The position numbers were made by a program, and so were the translations under genes. This document shows positions 46,609 to 57,733 of a DNA stretch of 64,000 nt, one piece after another. The stretch covers positions 310,001 through 374,000 of the forward strand of contig NC_092794.1 of assembly GCF_918797505.1 (NCBI RefSeq). Reading direction: 5' to 3'. The notes beneath the pieces were generated by a model. That model was not told the DNA's origin and made no database searches. It was given only the letters and a program-made list of their open reading frames with translations. This DNA is from Bemisia tabaci. Its lineage: Eukaryota; Arthropoda; Insecta; Hemiptera; Aleyrodidae. Each line of letters begins with the position of its first letter. The stretch's first letter is position 1.

Positions 46609-46614
46609 TTTATT
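46609..46614 (-). terminator. AATAAA overlapping the stop codon of the SR-rich gene
   Basis: On the minus strand the stop TGA (46616-46614) is followed at once by ATAAA, so that AATAAA shares the A of TGA. If it is the real polyadenylation signal, the 3' untranslated region would be only some 10-30 bases. It could also be chance in AT-rich DNA. Confidence 0.4.
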
Positions 46615-47365
46615 CACCTTCGACGATGCTTTTTTTTACCACAGTGATACTCAGGGGAGCTGTCGGAGTAACGCCTTCGCCATTTTTCATGCCTTGTCTT
46701 ACCCTCATTCAACTGGGAGTACTTGCTAGATGGTGATCTACTAGACTTAGAGTGAGTAGATCTGTGACTGTGACTCCTATAGCTACTTCTATGTGCGCGT
46801 GGAGACCTAGACTTCCCACATCTATTACGACTGTGAGACCTGCTTTTATGCCTTTCTCTCTCCCATGAGCCAGAGCGAGAGCAACGATCCAAGTTACGCT
46901 TCTTACTTCTCTCCGATGAATGTGTGCTCCTTTTAGAGCTAGCTCGGATTCTTGACTCTCTACTGGAGGAACGTTTATGTTTGCTCTGTGAGGATGAGTG
47001 CGACTCGGAACTCAGCCTTTTTGCATGACGCGAGTAAGAGCTACCTTCATCTCGACTACCCTTACTGCGAGAGCGATCTTTGCTCTCTTTTTTTGCCTTT
47101 AGCTTTAGCTTTGCTTTGGATCGTTTGTTACGGGAGCTACAAGAAGAGGAAGAGGTTGAGGTTGAGTAACTTGAGTCACTGGAAGTACTAGAGCTATCAG
47201 CATCTTGTGATATGCTTCTGTCTTTAGTTGCTCCTCTGACTGTTTCTTCAGTTTTTTCCCTGCTTCTTTCCAGGGATGAACTTTTAGATTCAAAAACTCG
47301 ATTTTCAGAAGTTTCATCTGTAAGATTTTCTGTCAGCGTTTTCGATCTTTCTCCCGGTGGTTCAG
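46614..47365 (-). CDS. Serine/arginine-rich (SR-related) protein, terminal exon
   Basis: The minus-strand acceptor is ctttttgttaacag. The exon starts with two bases that complete an Ala codon begun in the previous exon and encodes about 249 further residues to TGA. An acidic start (EPPGERSKTL) is followed by a poly-serine tract (STSSDSSYSTSTSSSSCSS), a lysine-rich patch (SKAKLKLKAKKESKDRS) and a long RS domain with many RS, SR and SRS dipeptides, ending KKKHRRR. RS domains act in pre-mRNA splicing and nuclear-speckle targeting and are phosphorylated by SRPK and CLK kinases. No RNA-recognition motif lies in the visible part. PNISR-like or other SR-related proteins are possible, but I cannot name the family. 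A Met frame running past the acceptor is an intron read-through. Confidence 0.88.
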
Positions 47366-47606
47366 CTGTTAACAAAAAGAATAAAAAAGAGGCATTTATC
47401 CAGCATTCTTTGTAAATTGCAGATACTTTACCATTTATGGAAAAAAAACCAAACTTAATCCCAATAGTGGTCGTCCTCTCAACTACATGAGCTTCAACCA
47501 TCACCATCGCTAGCATCTTAATTTTCACCTAGAATTTAATAATTTTAGACTTTGAGTCATTCAACTTCATCGGTGTTCATTGTTAGAATGGAATTATAAC
47601 TACATA

Positions 47607-49594
47607 CCGGGTGTCCGTAAAGTAACTGAAAAGTGTGTATAATTTTTGAACAAAAAAAGATAGAAGGTTGCGGTTTGTGGCATTCTTCATCATTGAAAGG
47701 GGGAAATTTTTCGATGGGGGGATTTTTCTTGGTGGACCCCCTGGGGGGCCCCAGGGGGGGGGCAACTTTTAAAAGTCAAATAGCAACCCCCGTTTTTTTA
47801 GACATGGTTAGAAAGAACTTGAGAAGACAAGGGGAATGGCGAAAACAAAATTAAAATCGGTTCACTCGCTCCAAAGTTATAGCCGGTCAAAATTTTAAAT
47901 TGACCACTTTTCAAAAAATCGCCGTTGAGCTCCAAATTATCGAAAAAACAAAAACAAACCAGGAATGAAAAGTTTGAAAAGTGCCTCTTAGGAAAAAGCA
48001 AAACAACTGACGTTATCACAAGTTCGGATGGCATTGTTTCAAAATAAAATTTTAGAAAATTCAACGTGGCGGCAAATTTGAGGAAACGCGAAAAATGAAA
48101 ATTCCAGAAACTGTTATCTTTCAAATACCCTCTAGTTTAGGGAAATCAAATGTTTTTAGCTGACTTTAAAATTGTCAAGCGGGGCGCCTTCAATCGTTGG
48201 AGCATGCAACATCACAGGATTAAGTGTGCTGTCAAAAAATGAAGGCGATGTGAAAAAGCGCTCCTCCTTTGGGATGCGTCAGAAATTTTCAAGGTCCTCT
48301 TCCAAAGCAGTAAAAGTAACCACTATTAAATAAAACCAATTAATAATTTACAACTTCATTCGTCAAATGACTAGATACCAAGTTTAAAACAAATAAAAGT
48401 CCGGTGGAAAGTGGAAACAGTAGTTTTACTGTAAATCGAGAATAATCTGATAATTGCAAACTAAATCAGAATTCGGTATGATCAAGGGAACTTAGCATAC
48501 TGAGTTTAGCTTCGTAAACAGTGTCACCGATCAGGTAGGGCATCAGATGTTACCTAAAAGATCGGTGCCTCAAATCGTGATTTTGAGACTGTCAATAATA
48601 TAATCTCAACTCAGATAATAATCAAGAGTAGAACGGCGTTTTCGGAATTAAAAGCGAAGCAGGTATCCTCCTTGCCAATTAGGAGTGCCAGAAGTTAGAG
48701 AATTAAAATTATTCTTGGATTTTTAATTTTCAGAGAGAGAAATGTCAGAAACGTCAGCAGCCCCTACCCCATCAGGATAAACCATGTTTTTTTGGCTCGC
48801 CAAGTTTATGGGTAGAAATTGCTCAATTTTTCTTTTCTTTATTTTATCGTTAAATTTGAAGAGGAGGACCTTGAAAATTTCTGACGCATCCCAAAGGAGG
48901 AGCGCTTTTTCACATCGGCTTCATTTTTTGACAGCACACTTAATCCTGTGATGTTGCATGCTCCAACGATTGAAGGCGCCCTGCTTGACAATTTTAAAGT
49001 CAGCAAATTATTGCTCTTACTTGGCCAAATAAAGGAATTAAAGGTGATACCTTTGATTTCCTTATACTAGAGGGTATTTGAAAGATAACAGTTTCTGGAA
49101 TTTTCATTTTTCGTGTTTCCTCAAATTTGCCGCCATGTTGAATTTTCCAAAATTTTATTTTGAAACAATGCCATCCGAACTTGTGACGACGTCAGTTGTT
49201 TTGCCTTTTCCTAAAAGGCACTTTTCAAACTTTTCATTCCTGGTTTGTTTTTGTTTTTTCGATAATTTGGAGCTCAACGGCGATTTTTTGAAAAGTGGTC
49301 AATTTAAAATTTTGACTGGCTATAATTTTGGAGCGAGTGAACCGATTTTAATTTTGTTTTCGCCATTCTCCTTGTCTTTTCAAGTTCTTTCTAACCATGT
49401 CTAAAAAAACGGGGGTTGCTATTTGACTTTTAAAAGTTGCCCTCCCTGGGGCCCCCCAGGGGGGTCCACCAAGCAAAATCCCCCCATCGAAAAATTTCCC
49501 CCTTTCAATGATGAAGAATGCCACAAACCGCAACCTTCTATCTTTTTTTGTTCAAAAATTATACACACTTTTCAGTTACTTCACAGACACCCGG
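47607..49594. mobile_element. Palindromic element, 2.0 kb, TA target, in SR-gene intron
   Basis: The ends are CCGGGTGTCCGTAAAGTAAC and the near-exact inverse GTTACTTCACAGACACCCGG. TA stands on both sides (47605-47606, 49595-49596). The arms match for about 500 bases at each end, then an inner inverted pair (AGGAGGAGCGCTTTTTCACAT) closes on a loop around 48310-48850. A Tc1/mariner-like TA duplication is seen; no transposase. Confidence 0.87.
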
Positions 49595-49608
49595 TATGAG
49601 GACTTATA

Positions 49609-51041
49609 CAGGATGTCTCCAAAGTCCGTACCACCCCTGGTAACACTTGAACGGTTAGAGATAAAAATACGAAACTTTGGGAATGTTTCGATCTCAAAGG
49701 AGACCATCTTCTGAGGGGGTCAACATTTTGTTGGGGGGGGGAGCCCCAACTTTTTTCTTTTAAAAAGTAACCCCTATCTCGTGATACATCATTGGAAAGA
49801 ACATTAAAAAATAAGAATTTTGGCGCAAACCGCAGATCAAAATCTTAATTTTTGACCGAGTTATGATAGGCTAAAGGTCAAATTTGACCTATTTTCTAAA
49901 ATCATAACTCCGGTTTAAACTGAATCGGTGAGAACTAAAACACACCAACTCAGTAACTCGAAAATGCTCAATTTTCATTAAAGACAGTTAATTTACCTAA
50001 AGGTCATTGAAGGTAGCGCATCTGTTCCAACTTGCATCTTTAAAGTGTCCATAAATACTTGTCTTTCGGCAGCAAAAATCTTTTTTTTTAATTAACTTCT
50101 TTACCTACTGTGCAGTTTAGTGAGTGTCTTGATTCTACTTCGTATTTCGAGTTTAGGTGTTTTTGTACTCACTGATTCAACTATCGTAGAGAAAAAAATA
50201 AAATGGGAAAATTCAGAAAATTGTAAGGACTATTACGTAAAAATCACAGAAAGTACTTCAAACTAATATTAAGGGGGGGAGGGTTCAAACCCCCAAATAC
50301 GTCAGTTCAAAGGTCATCCGACTTTCCCACGAAATGAGCCAATTTCCCCTAACTTTGCCTCAACATTATCTCGGTAAGTTGAATATGAGTTCAACAATAT
50401 ACTTTCAAGTCCCCAAATTTCGGGAGAAGTAAAAAAAAAAAAAATTAAGGTAATTAAATTCGGCCGTTTCAATTGCGTTTTTTTTTTAAACTTTCCCTGA
50501 AATTTGGGGACTTGAAAGCGTAATGTTGAACTTACCGAGGTAATATTGAGGCAAAGTTAGGGGAAATTGGTTCATTTTGCAGAAAAATTGGATGACCTTT
50601 GAACTGACGTATTTGGGGGTTTGAACCCCCCCCCCCCCTTAAAATTAGTTTGAAGTACTCTCTGTGATTTTCACTTAAAAGTGCTTAATATTTGCTAAAT
50701 TTTTCCGTTTTATTTTCTTCTGTACAATAATTTAAACCGGAGTTATGATATTTTGAATATAGGTTAAATTTGACCTTTGACCTATCATAACTCGGTCAAA
50801 AATTAAGATATTGATTTGCGGATAGCGCCAAAATTCTTATTTTTAATGTTTTTTCCAATGATGTATCACAAGATACAGGTTACTATTAGAAAAAAATTTA
50901 CTATTTGCCCCCTGAGGGCGGGGCAAGAATTTTGACCCCCTAGAGGATGGTCTCTTTTAAGACAGAAACATTCTCAAAGTTTCGTTTTTCTATCTCTAAC
51001 CGTTCAAAAGTTATCAGGGGGGGAGGGGTTGGGACACCCTG
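49609..51041. mobile_element. Palindromic element, 1.4 kb, TA target, 14 bases from the previous one
   Basis: The left end CAGGATGTCTCC and right end GGGACACCCTG are imperfect inverses. TA flanks both (49607-49608, 51042-51043). The arms share GAACGGTTAGAGATA, ATGATGTATCAC and ATAACTC, with an inner inverted pair around GACTTGAAAG. The arms are more diverged than those of 47607-49594, so it looks older. Confidence 0.82.
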
Positions 51042-51596
51042 TATGTGACATCCGCCACTTTTAGGGAAAACGCTTCTTTCGAATTCTGCAGCCTTCAAGA
51101 ATAACCATGCCAAGTTTCAGACTTCCAGCGCTATTTTTCGGCGAAATATGAAGTGAAAACCATGTTATTTGTAAAAACAGCAGATATGAGAATCCCCTGT
51201 TCTGCCAGCCAGCGCGGCAGGACACCGTGGAGATTCGGACGCACTTGCGATGACTGCCCGCGCACCAGCCATGGGCTGCAGCTGACACTCAAATGATACG
51301 TATCGGGGCCGTCTCGCCAGAATTGATGAGTTTTTAACAGATTTTATAATTTGTTTTTTCTTTTTGTTGTGGAAGTTACAGACGGTTTAGTTTTTTGTTC
51401 AATTTAATTACATGACTGAGCATTGACATACTTTTGATTCATTTCAATCGTTTCACCAGCCTTACCCTTCCTGAAGACTTTGTTTCATGCATAAGAAAAA
51501 TGTTTTCAATAAAAATAGTGGATATCACATTTTTTTCAAATCCCTGTTACTCCTTTAATTTTTCACTTACATAGGTCGTAAAACGTGTGTTTTTTA

Positions 51597-51735
51597 CAAG
51601 AAGAGTTGCTCTTCATGATAATCTTTATAAGGATCCTCTCGGTTCTACAGGCGGCAAAGTGCAAAGCTTTGAAAACTTCAAACGTGATTTTCTCACAATA
51701 TGTAAACTCGACATTTGCAATTGTTACATTTAAGT
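51597..51735 (+). repeat. Dispersed repeat with coding-like stretch (copy 2)
   Basis: It resembles 2705-2845 in the same orientation, reading RVALHDNLY, PLGSTGGKVQ and NFKRDFLTICK before a stop. A further open frame (51880-52122, plus, 80 residues) lies just downstream; I recognise no domain in it, but the two could be pieces of one old element. Confidence 0.5.
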
Positions 51736-52553
51736 CCTCATATACTTCTCTAAGAAACTTATGATGAACTTGTACGATGATTATGTCAGTGCTGATGTCC
51801 GTCTTTAGTAGAAAGAATCGTTTATGTATTCACCAACTTATCACACATTTGTGATCACAAATGTAAAGACAAAGCGCTGATGCTGACCAAAGCTTATGAG
51901 ATAAATCGCTCCTTTACATACGTAAATTTGCAAGATAGACTAAGGAATGACAAGTGTTCCCATATTACTTTCCATTTGAGGATTGAAGAAATTATCTCCT
52001 TCATGGATTTTGCTGTTAAATTGCTCCGTGGCATTCAGTTTGCAGCATCTCCCCCTCGCATCAAGGCATCAATAGTGCAGTGGTTCGGATTACTTATGCG
52101 TAGACTCAACAAGGTGGTCTAAAAAAGAGGGCTTCTCCCTTCATTTTTGTTCTGAAATAATTTAAATGCTTCTCAAGTTCGGTTCTGCCATGTGCCTGAC
52201 ATGTTTCAAGTTTCAAGCAACTATCACATACTGCGCTGTACAGAATGACCCAAAACTCGTGGATACCTGCAAAACTTCCTAACAAATTGAGATAGAGACT
52301 TGAAATTTGGAAAGTGCTCAGGGGTCAACATAAACTACTCTTTGAACCAAAAAACATTTTTGAGGCCCCCCAGGAGGAAGGCTACCGACCCTGAATTTTT
52401 TTTTTTCATTCGTCATTGAAGGCCGCAATTCTCAATGCTTGGTCTGTTTCTGTCCATTCATCCGATTTCTTTAAATCTCTTGGCCAAATATCCTTTAAAT
52501 TCTGGTACGGAGGCTTATTTTGTTTTCTAAAAGCAGATTAGGCTTACTTCCGG

Positions 52554-54086
52554 CAGGGCCGGATCTACGTTTCACGTTGGGGGGTGCAAGCCCAGATTTT
52601 GGCGCCCCCCCGCGCCGGGGGGTCCGGGGGCCCCCCCGGAAAATTTTTGAAAATTACAGCGTACCAGACGGCCGTTTTCCGTAGTTTTTGGCGAAAAATT
52701 GATTTTTTTAAGTTTGATTTTTGAGGTCTCAAAGAGCGGTGTACACGCATGTAAAAATACTTAAAGTCGCATTCCTCAATACATTCTTTATGTGTGCTTT
52801 CTATAAAGCACTGACAGATACGTACTTACACTTCACATTTTATGAATGAATATTGGGTGTACCAAAGGGTAGGTTGAAGCTCCAGCGAATGGAGGAGGTA
52901 AGTATAAGTAACATTTTTGTGATTTTTAGAAAGACGATTTTAATGTTGAAAAATTACGTGGGGTCTTGCAGCAAAAAATATTATTTAAAATGGTATTTTG
53001 AGATGAGATTTGTTCAAAATCACCGCTACAGGTATTTTAGTTTTTCAGTAATCTCACTTACTCCCTTCATTCACTGGAAGCTTTTTCAACTGTGAAATTG
53101 TATCGTAGGGAAATGCTTTTTTGAGGGTTAGTTGTTAAACAGAGTACAACAAAAACAAGAGAAAGAAAGGGATAAGTAGGTTTTAATCAATCCCATTAGT
53201 GGGACGTGCCAATGACATGTTTTAAAATTGTACTTTTCGTGCCTTTTTTTCTGAAAAAATGTCAATTACTGAGTCAAAATTAACCGTGCGTAAGCAACTA
53301 CACTTTCAATTGACAGAATGGCCAGATCTGTCAATCTTTCCTGCGACATGGTCGACCGCAAATAATTTTTGATGAGCTTTAACTTACTAAAACTGCGTTC
53401 ACAGCTAGCGGAGGTTGTCGGTAAAGTGCAATACAAACAATGCGATACAATTCTCTCCCTCCCTCCCCTCCCCCTCTCACTCTCTCTAAAAAAAGTCATT
53501 GCCATTTTGGCGCCCCCCCCCCCCCTAAAGTCGTCTTCCTAAAGTCGCCTCGTCTTCTTTCATAGCTTAAGTTTACAGTCATCACTCATTGTTATTTTAA
53601 TTTCGTTCTTTCCTTAAATCTAGCGCCTTTTTCACCCCTGAGTTAGCCTCGTTAACCCATCGGAATTCGTTTAATGATTCCGAGTGCATTAAAAATATTG
53701 GAATTTTCAATCCATACCTTTAACCTTGACGCCTTATGCTCAGTGCTGACTTTGACTTCAGCTTTCAGGTGCTCTTCAGAAGATATGAAAACTGACAAAT
53801 TTCGCCCCTTTTTTCTAATGTTATTCCTGTTTCGAGCTTTGTGGCGATTAGGCGTTGTAAAGCGCCAAAGAGCGCTATAAAAGCGTCTCATATGTATGTA
53901 TTCCTGTTTCGATATTCGTAACCTCCCTCTCCTCTTCCTCCTCTCTTCCCCCTTCTCACCCTCCCTCCCTCTCTCCTCCTTTCTAAAAAAAAGTCATTGC
54001 CATTTTGGCGCCCCCCTGAAGTGGCGCCCGGGGCACGTGCACCCACTTGCCCCCCCCCCCCCCCCCCCCCCCTAGATCCGGCCCTG
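52554..54086. mobile_element. hAT transposon remnant, 1.5 kb, near-perfect 8-bp TSD
   Basis: The ends are CAGGGCCGGATCTACG and CTAGATCCGGCCCTG. The flanks ACTTCCGG (52546-52553) and ACGTCCGG (54087-54094) match in seven of eight bases. It contains the 3' end of a hAT transposase gene (53266-53451, minus) plus C-rich tracts. An internal block (AAAAAAGTCATTGCCATTTT) is duplicated at 53488 and 53987. It lies in an intron of the SR-rich gene. Confidence 0.9.
53266..53451 (-). pseudogene. hAT transposase C-terminal dimerisation domain fragment
   Basis: The minus-strand frame reads LPTTSASCERSFSKLKLIKN, then YLRSTMSQERLTDLAILSIE, then a stop about 14 residues later. ERSFSKLKLIKNYLR and MSQERL are hallmark blocks of the hAT dimerisation domain (hATC) of the ZMYM6/ZNF862-like transposase lineage, which holds the last catalytic region and mediates multimerisation. 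The BED finger and the rest of the RNase H-like domain are absent, so the protein is dead. It sits between the hAT-type ends at 52554 and 54086, which supports that assignment. Confidence 0.9.
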
Positions 54087-54428
54087 ACGTCCGGCGACAG
54101 ATTGCTAGCCTTACTTTCAAACTCAAGGAAACAGCATAGGCAGAGTTTAAGAAGAAGAGATAAGGACAATTTTTACTTTTTAGTGTACCGGGAGAAAAAT
54201 CGGCGAATTTTCTTGAAGATACGACAGTTTAATTCTTGTACTCCACCGGACCCAGCACAATCCAGAATCCGGGGATTTCGACCGCCACCCCAACAGATAA
54301 TTGATCTTCCTGATTTATTCTTGGTGAACATTGAAGCTGATACTTCTCGTTGTAAAAAGGCACATGGTTAAATAAAAAAATATCCTCAAGTGAACTGACT
54401 TGGTTCAAAATTATAAGATAAAACTTAC

Positions 54429-54675
54429 CAGGGGCCTGAAAGCTACGAGGTACTTGCCCTTTGTTGGCGGTATCTTGTTGCCTAGTCCTTGGCTTGAGTT
54501 CTTTGGAGGAGATATTTCTCGCATCGACTGATTCATCGGCATCACTTTCACTGATACTATTCTCAGAATCATCATTCGCAAGAGCCCTCCTTTCTTTCTC
54601 TTCTTGCTGTTCAATGTGCACTTCAATCTCTCTCTCCACTTTCTGAAAGTCTTTCCTTTTCCTTACTATGCGTTC
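54429..54675 (-). CDS. SR-rich protein, middle exon (charged coiled-coil segment)
   Basis: The acceptor acattttttgccag and donor CTG/gtaagt bound a 247-base exon. It enters in phase 0 and leaves with one extra base, exactly what the terminal exon (47365) needs. It encodes ERIVRKRKDFQKVEREIEV, a run of acidic and basic residues of coiled-coil character (QQEEKERRALANDD), then SENSISESDADESVD, and ends RSFQAP. The repeated serine-acidic pattern suggests casein-kinase-2 type sites. The domain is not recognised. The 7-kb intron after it carries three large mobile elements. Confidence 0.85.
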
Positions 54676-55734
54676 CTGGCAAAAAATGTAGGCGTTTAAA
54701 TACAGCAAAAGTCAAAGAGGAGAGCTTATAAAAATTCCAAGTTCTAATCCGAGGATGAAACACAAATAAAAATTATACGTAGGAGAGAGTATCGGTACCT
54801 GGGTGAATAAGGGTCAAATTCCAGGTTCTATTTCCTCCCAAAATTTTTTTGTGAATTTTTGGGCAAACCAAACTTTATTTTGACTATCATTAGGTGTAGA
54901 CTTCGGAAATATAGCTCGTCGAGCTTAATAGTTGGGCTTAAATCCTAATTTCCACCGTCAAGCGTATCACTTCCCAAAATTTGCTCTAATTTTGCTCGAT
55001 TTCCCAAATTTTCATCTCAGAGGTGACATATAATTCTTCTAATTAAAAATTGAACACAATTGTCATAAAAGCATCGTCTAGCACTAAATTAAAGCATAAT
55101 TGAAAACATGTAACCCTTCCAGAACCAAAAAATTGAGAAAAAATTCATCCATCATGAAAGATATCTGGAGCTTATTCTGCTTGCCTTTTTTGACAGTTCC
55201 GTCTGTTTATCAAAATGCGCACTGTTTTCCTTTAACACGTGAAGAAGCTTTCAAGGCTCGGAATATTGCAATACAAAATGGACCAAAAACACCGAATTTT
55301 AAAACTTCGAGTGGGCGTATACCCGCTGAAGTGGTGATGAAGGCAGGAAAAGTTTGAGGACTAACATGAACATAAAAATTATACCGGTCATCTTTTTTTT
55401 TTTTTTCTTTTTTTTTTTTTTTCCCCCGAAGATTTGCCAATGGTTTTGGAGTAGATCTTTGGTGCTGATTCTGAAGAACACCTCCATTTACCTGTGAATC
55501 AGTGCATTTATCCTAGGAAAGTTCGGAATTTTTCCGGAGAAATCGGAATTTCCTTAAAAATCTGTCTTTTCAGAAGAGTCAATTTTCTGGGAGAATCTGT
55601 GCACGATGAAAAAAACCCAGGAATTTTTCGATTTCGTAGCCTAAGATACATAAGAAACCCTATTGCACCCCGCTTAAAATTTCCTTTCTTTTCCTAACAC
55701 CAAAGTTTTCCGGTCCAGTTTCATTAAAATCAAT

Positions 55735-56262
55735 TAATTAGTCACCAACATAGTGTTTTAAGCCACGGCCACCATCTCAGATTTCCGAATCTTGGAAATT
55801 TGACTAAAATTCGAGTACCAATTCATAAATACCCGCGGGTACCAAGTTCCGCGTAAATCGATTGATTAGGCGCTGAGATAGCATTTTAGACCATGTCCGC
55901 CATCTTAGATTTTCGAATTTTGAAAATTCGACTAAAAATTCAAATTCCCCATTGAAAAATACCCCCGGGTACCAAGTTTCACTTTAATCGACTGATTAGG
56001 TGCTGAGATAGCATTTTAGGCCACGTCCGCCATCTTGAATTTTCGAATTTTGAAAATTCGACTAAAAATTCGAGTTTCTCATTCAAAAATACCCACGGAT
56101 GCCAAGTTTTGCGTAAATCGATTGATAAGGCGCTGCGATAGCATTTTAGGTCATGTCCGCCATCTTGGATTTTCGAATTTTCAAAATTCGACTAAAAATT
56201 CGAGTTCCCCATTGAAAAATACCCCCGAATACCAAGTTTCACTTAAATCGATAGAAAAGAGC
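55735..56262 (+). repeat. Tandem repeat, unit about 130 bp, four copies
   Basis: The word CATCTT (or CATCTC) followed by AGATTTTCGAATTTTG-type sequence starts units at 55773, 55901, 56031 and 56161, spaced 128, 130 and 130 bases. Each unit holds ACTAAAAATTCGAG, AATACCC, TACCAAGTTT, AAATCGATTGAT and GAGATAGCATTTTAG. It lies in an intron of the SR-rich gene. Confidence 0.88.
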
Positions 56263-56793
56263 GCCTACAGGGCTTTAACAAGCAAGTCTCAGTTGTAACA
56301 GTTTTCCACTCTGTCCCATTAAACTGGGACAGGATGGAACGGGACAAGATGGAAATAAGCTGTTTTATAAGCTTAACTCGAACAGTAAAGAAAATTTTGG
56401 TGTTTTTTTCACGGAATATTTAGTAGCACATCCTAGAGTATCGGAATAAGAGAAAATTTTCCCTAACGCACACTTCGAAAGTATTTTACGAGCTTATATT
56501 AGTGTGTGTGTGTATGCTTAACGCCCTGCTAGTTATCATATACAAGGGGGCTACGCCCCCTGGCCGCTCCGCGGCCCAACCCCCTGAAGGCGCTCCGCGG
56601 CCCTATATTTACCCTCCTATCAGTGTTAGTTTTATTTTTCCCCTAAAAAATTACGATATGAGGTATACTTTAATTTTAAACTTTACTTAAAATTACTTTA
56701 AAATTAAAAGGACACGTTTTGGAATGACTGCTTGATGAAATATTGCAGTAAAACAATGAACAATGATAGTCAGGTTATAATGCATATGTCACA

Positions 56794-56873
56794 TGTCGGG
56801 GTTCGAACCCACACCGAATTTAAGGTGGATGCATTCGACGTCTTAGACGACTCGGCCACCGCTCGTCACGAAG
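56794..56873 (-). repeat. tRNA-like sequence (SINE or pseudo-tRNA)
   Basis: On the minus strand GGTGGCCGAGTCGTCTAAG resembles the A box and D arm of Leu/Ser-type tRNAs, and GTGGGTTCGAACCCC is a perfect B box with T loop. The acceptor ends do not pair and no convincing anticodon stem forms, so it is probably a degenerate tRNA-derived sequence. Confidence 0.55.
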
Positions 56874-57733
56874 TCTCAGCGCGAATCTTGTGTAGATAAG
56901 TGTAGAGCTGATGCGCAGGCTACACAGCTACTGCGCAACCTCCTCGACCACTGCGCATCCTCCCGCGCATAGCGGTAGCAGTGCCGGAGCATTCTGTAAA
57001 CTCACTCACTTTTATAACGTGATTTTAAAAAAACCTGGGTCCTTTTTCCAAAATCTGATTACAGCGGGCTCATCTAGGGCCTATTACCTGTCGATTTACG
57101 CAAAAATCATGGAAATCGGCCCGGTAGAACGCTCAAACGAACTATGGCAAAAAGTATAAATTTACATTATTTAAATGGGAGAATTCGCAACTTTACCACG
57201 TAATATAAAAAAAACCTGGGCCATATTTTGAAAATCTGAAAAGAGTTGGCTTATCTGGAGACAATTGCCCGTCGATAGCCGCAAAAATCATGAAAATCGG
57301 CCCGGTAGAACGCTGGAACTAAGCGTTACCAGTTTCGCAAAATTAGGAGGTCTTGGAGCTTATAGTAGAGATAGCATTTTGTTTGGCATCGTTAATGGCG
57401 TTAATTTTGCACAAAAATTTGCGAATTTCAGAATTTTTGCCATCTGCGACGTGTGAACTATTCAATCAAAACAAAAAAAGTCGTTTTTGGAAAAACCTCA
57501 ATGTTACGGCAATCATTTAGAGCTTATTACATCGTTGCCATGTCTCTCCTGAATGTTGCTCGGGACAATGATTCTAGCGCGTGAAAAAGTTATTGGTGGA
57601 GCAAAAAAGAAATTGACATATTTTTTTCTCAAATTCAAAAGCATTACCTATCATCTCCGATAAATTCTTAACTAATCACTCCAGTTATGCTGCAACATCC
57701 ATTTAAAGTCAAGAACCAGGCACGGGGGACACG

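Noticed and set aside
55100..55357. 85-residue plus-strand frame as a separate gene in the intron
   Set aside because: No known domain, no splice partner, and AT-rich context; the internal peptide (REEAFKARNIAIQNG) is only mildly protein-like.
56794..56873. Functional tRNA gene
   Set aside because: The A and B boxes are good, but the acceptor and anticodon stems do not pair.
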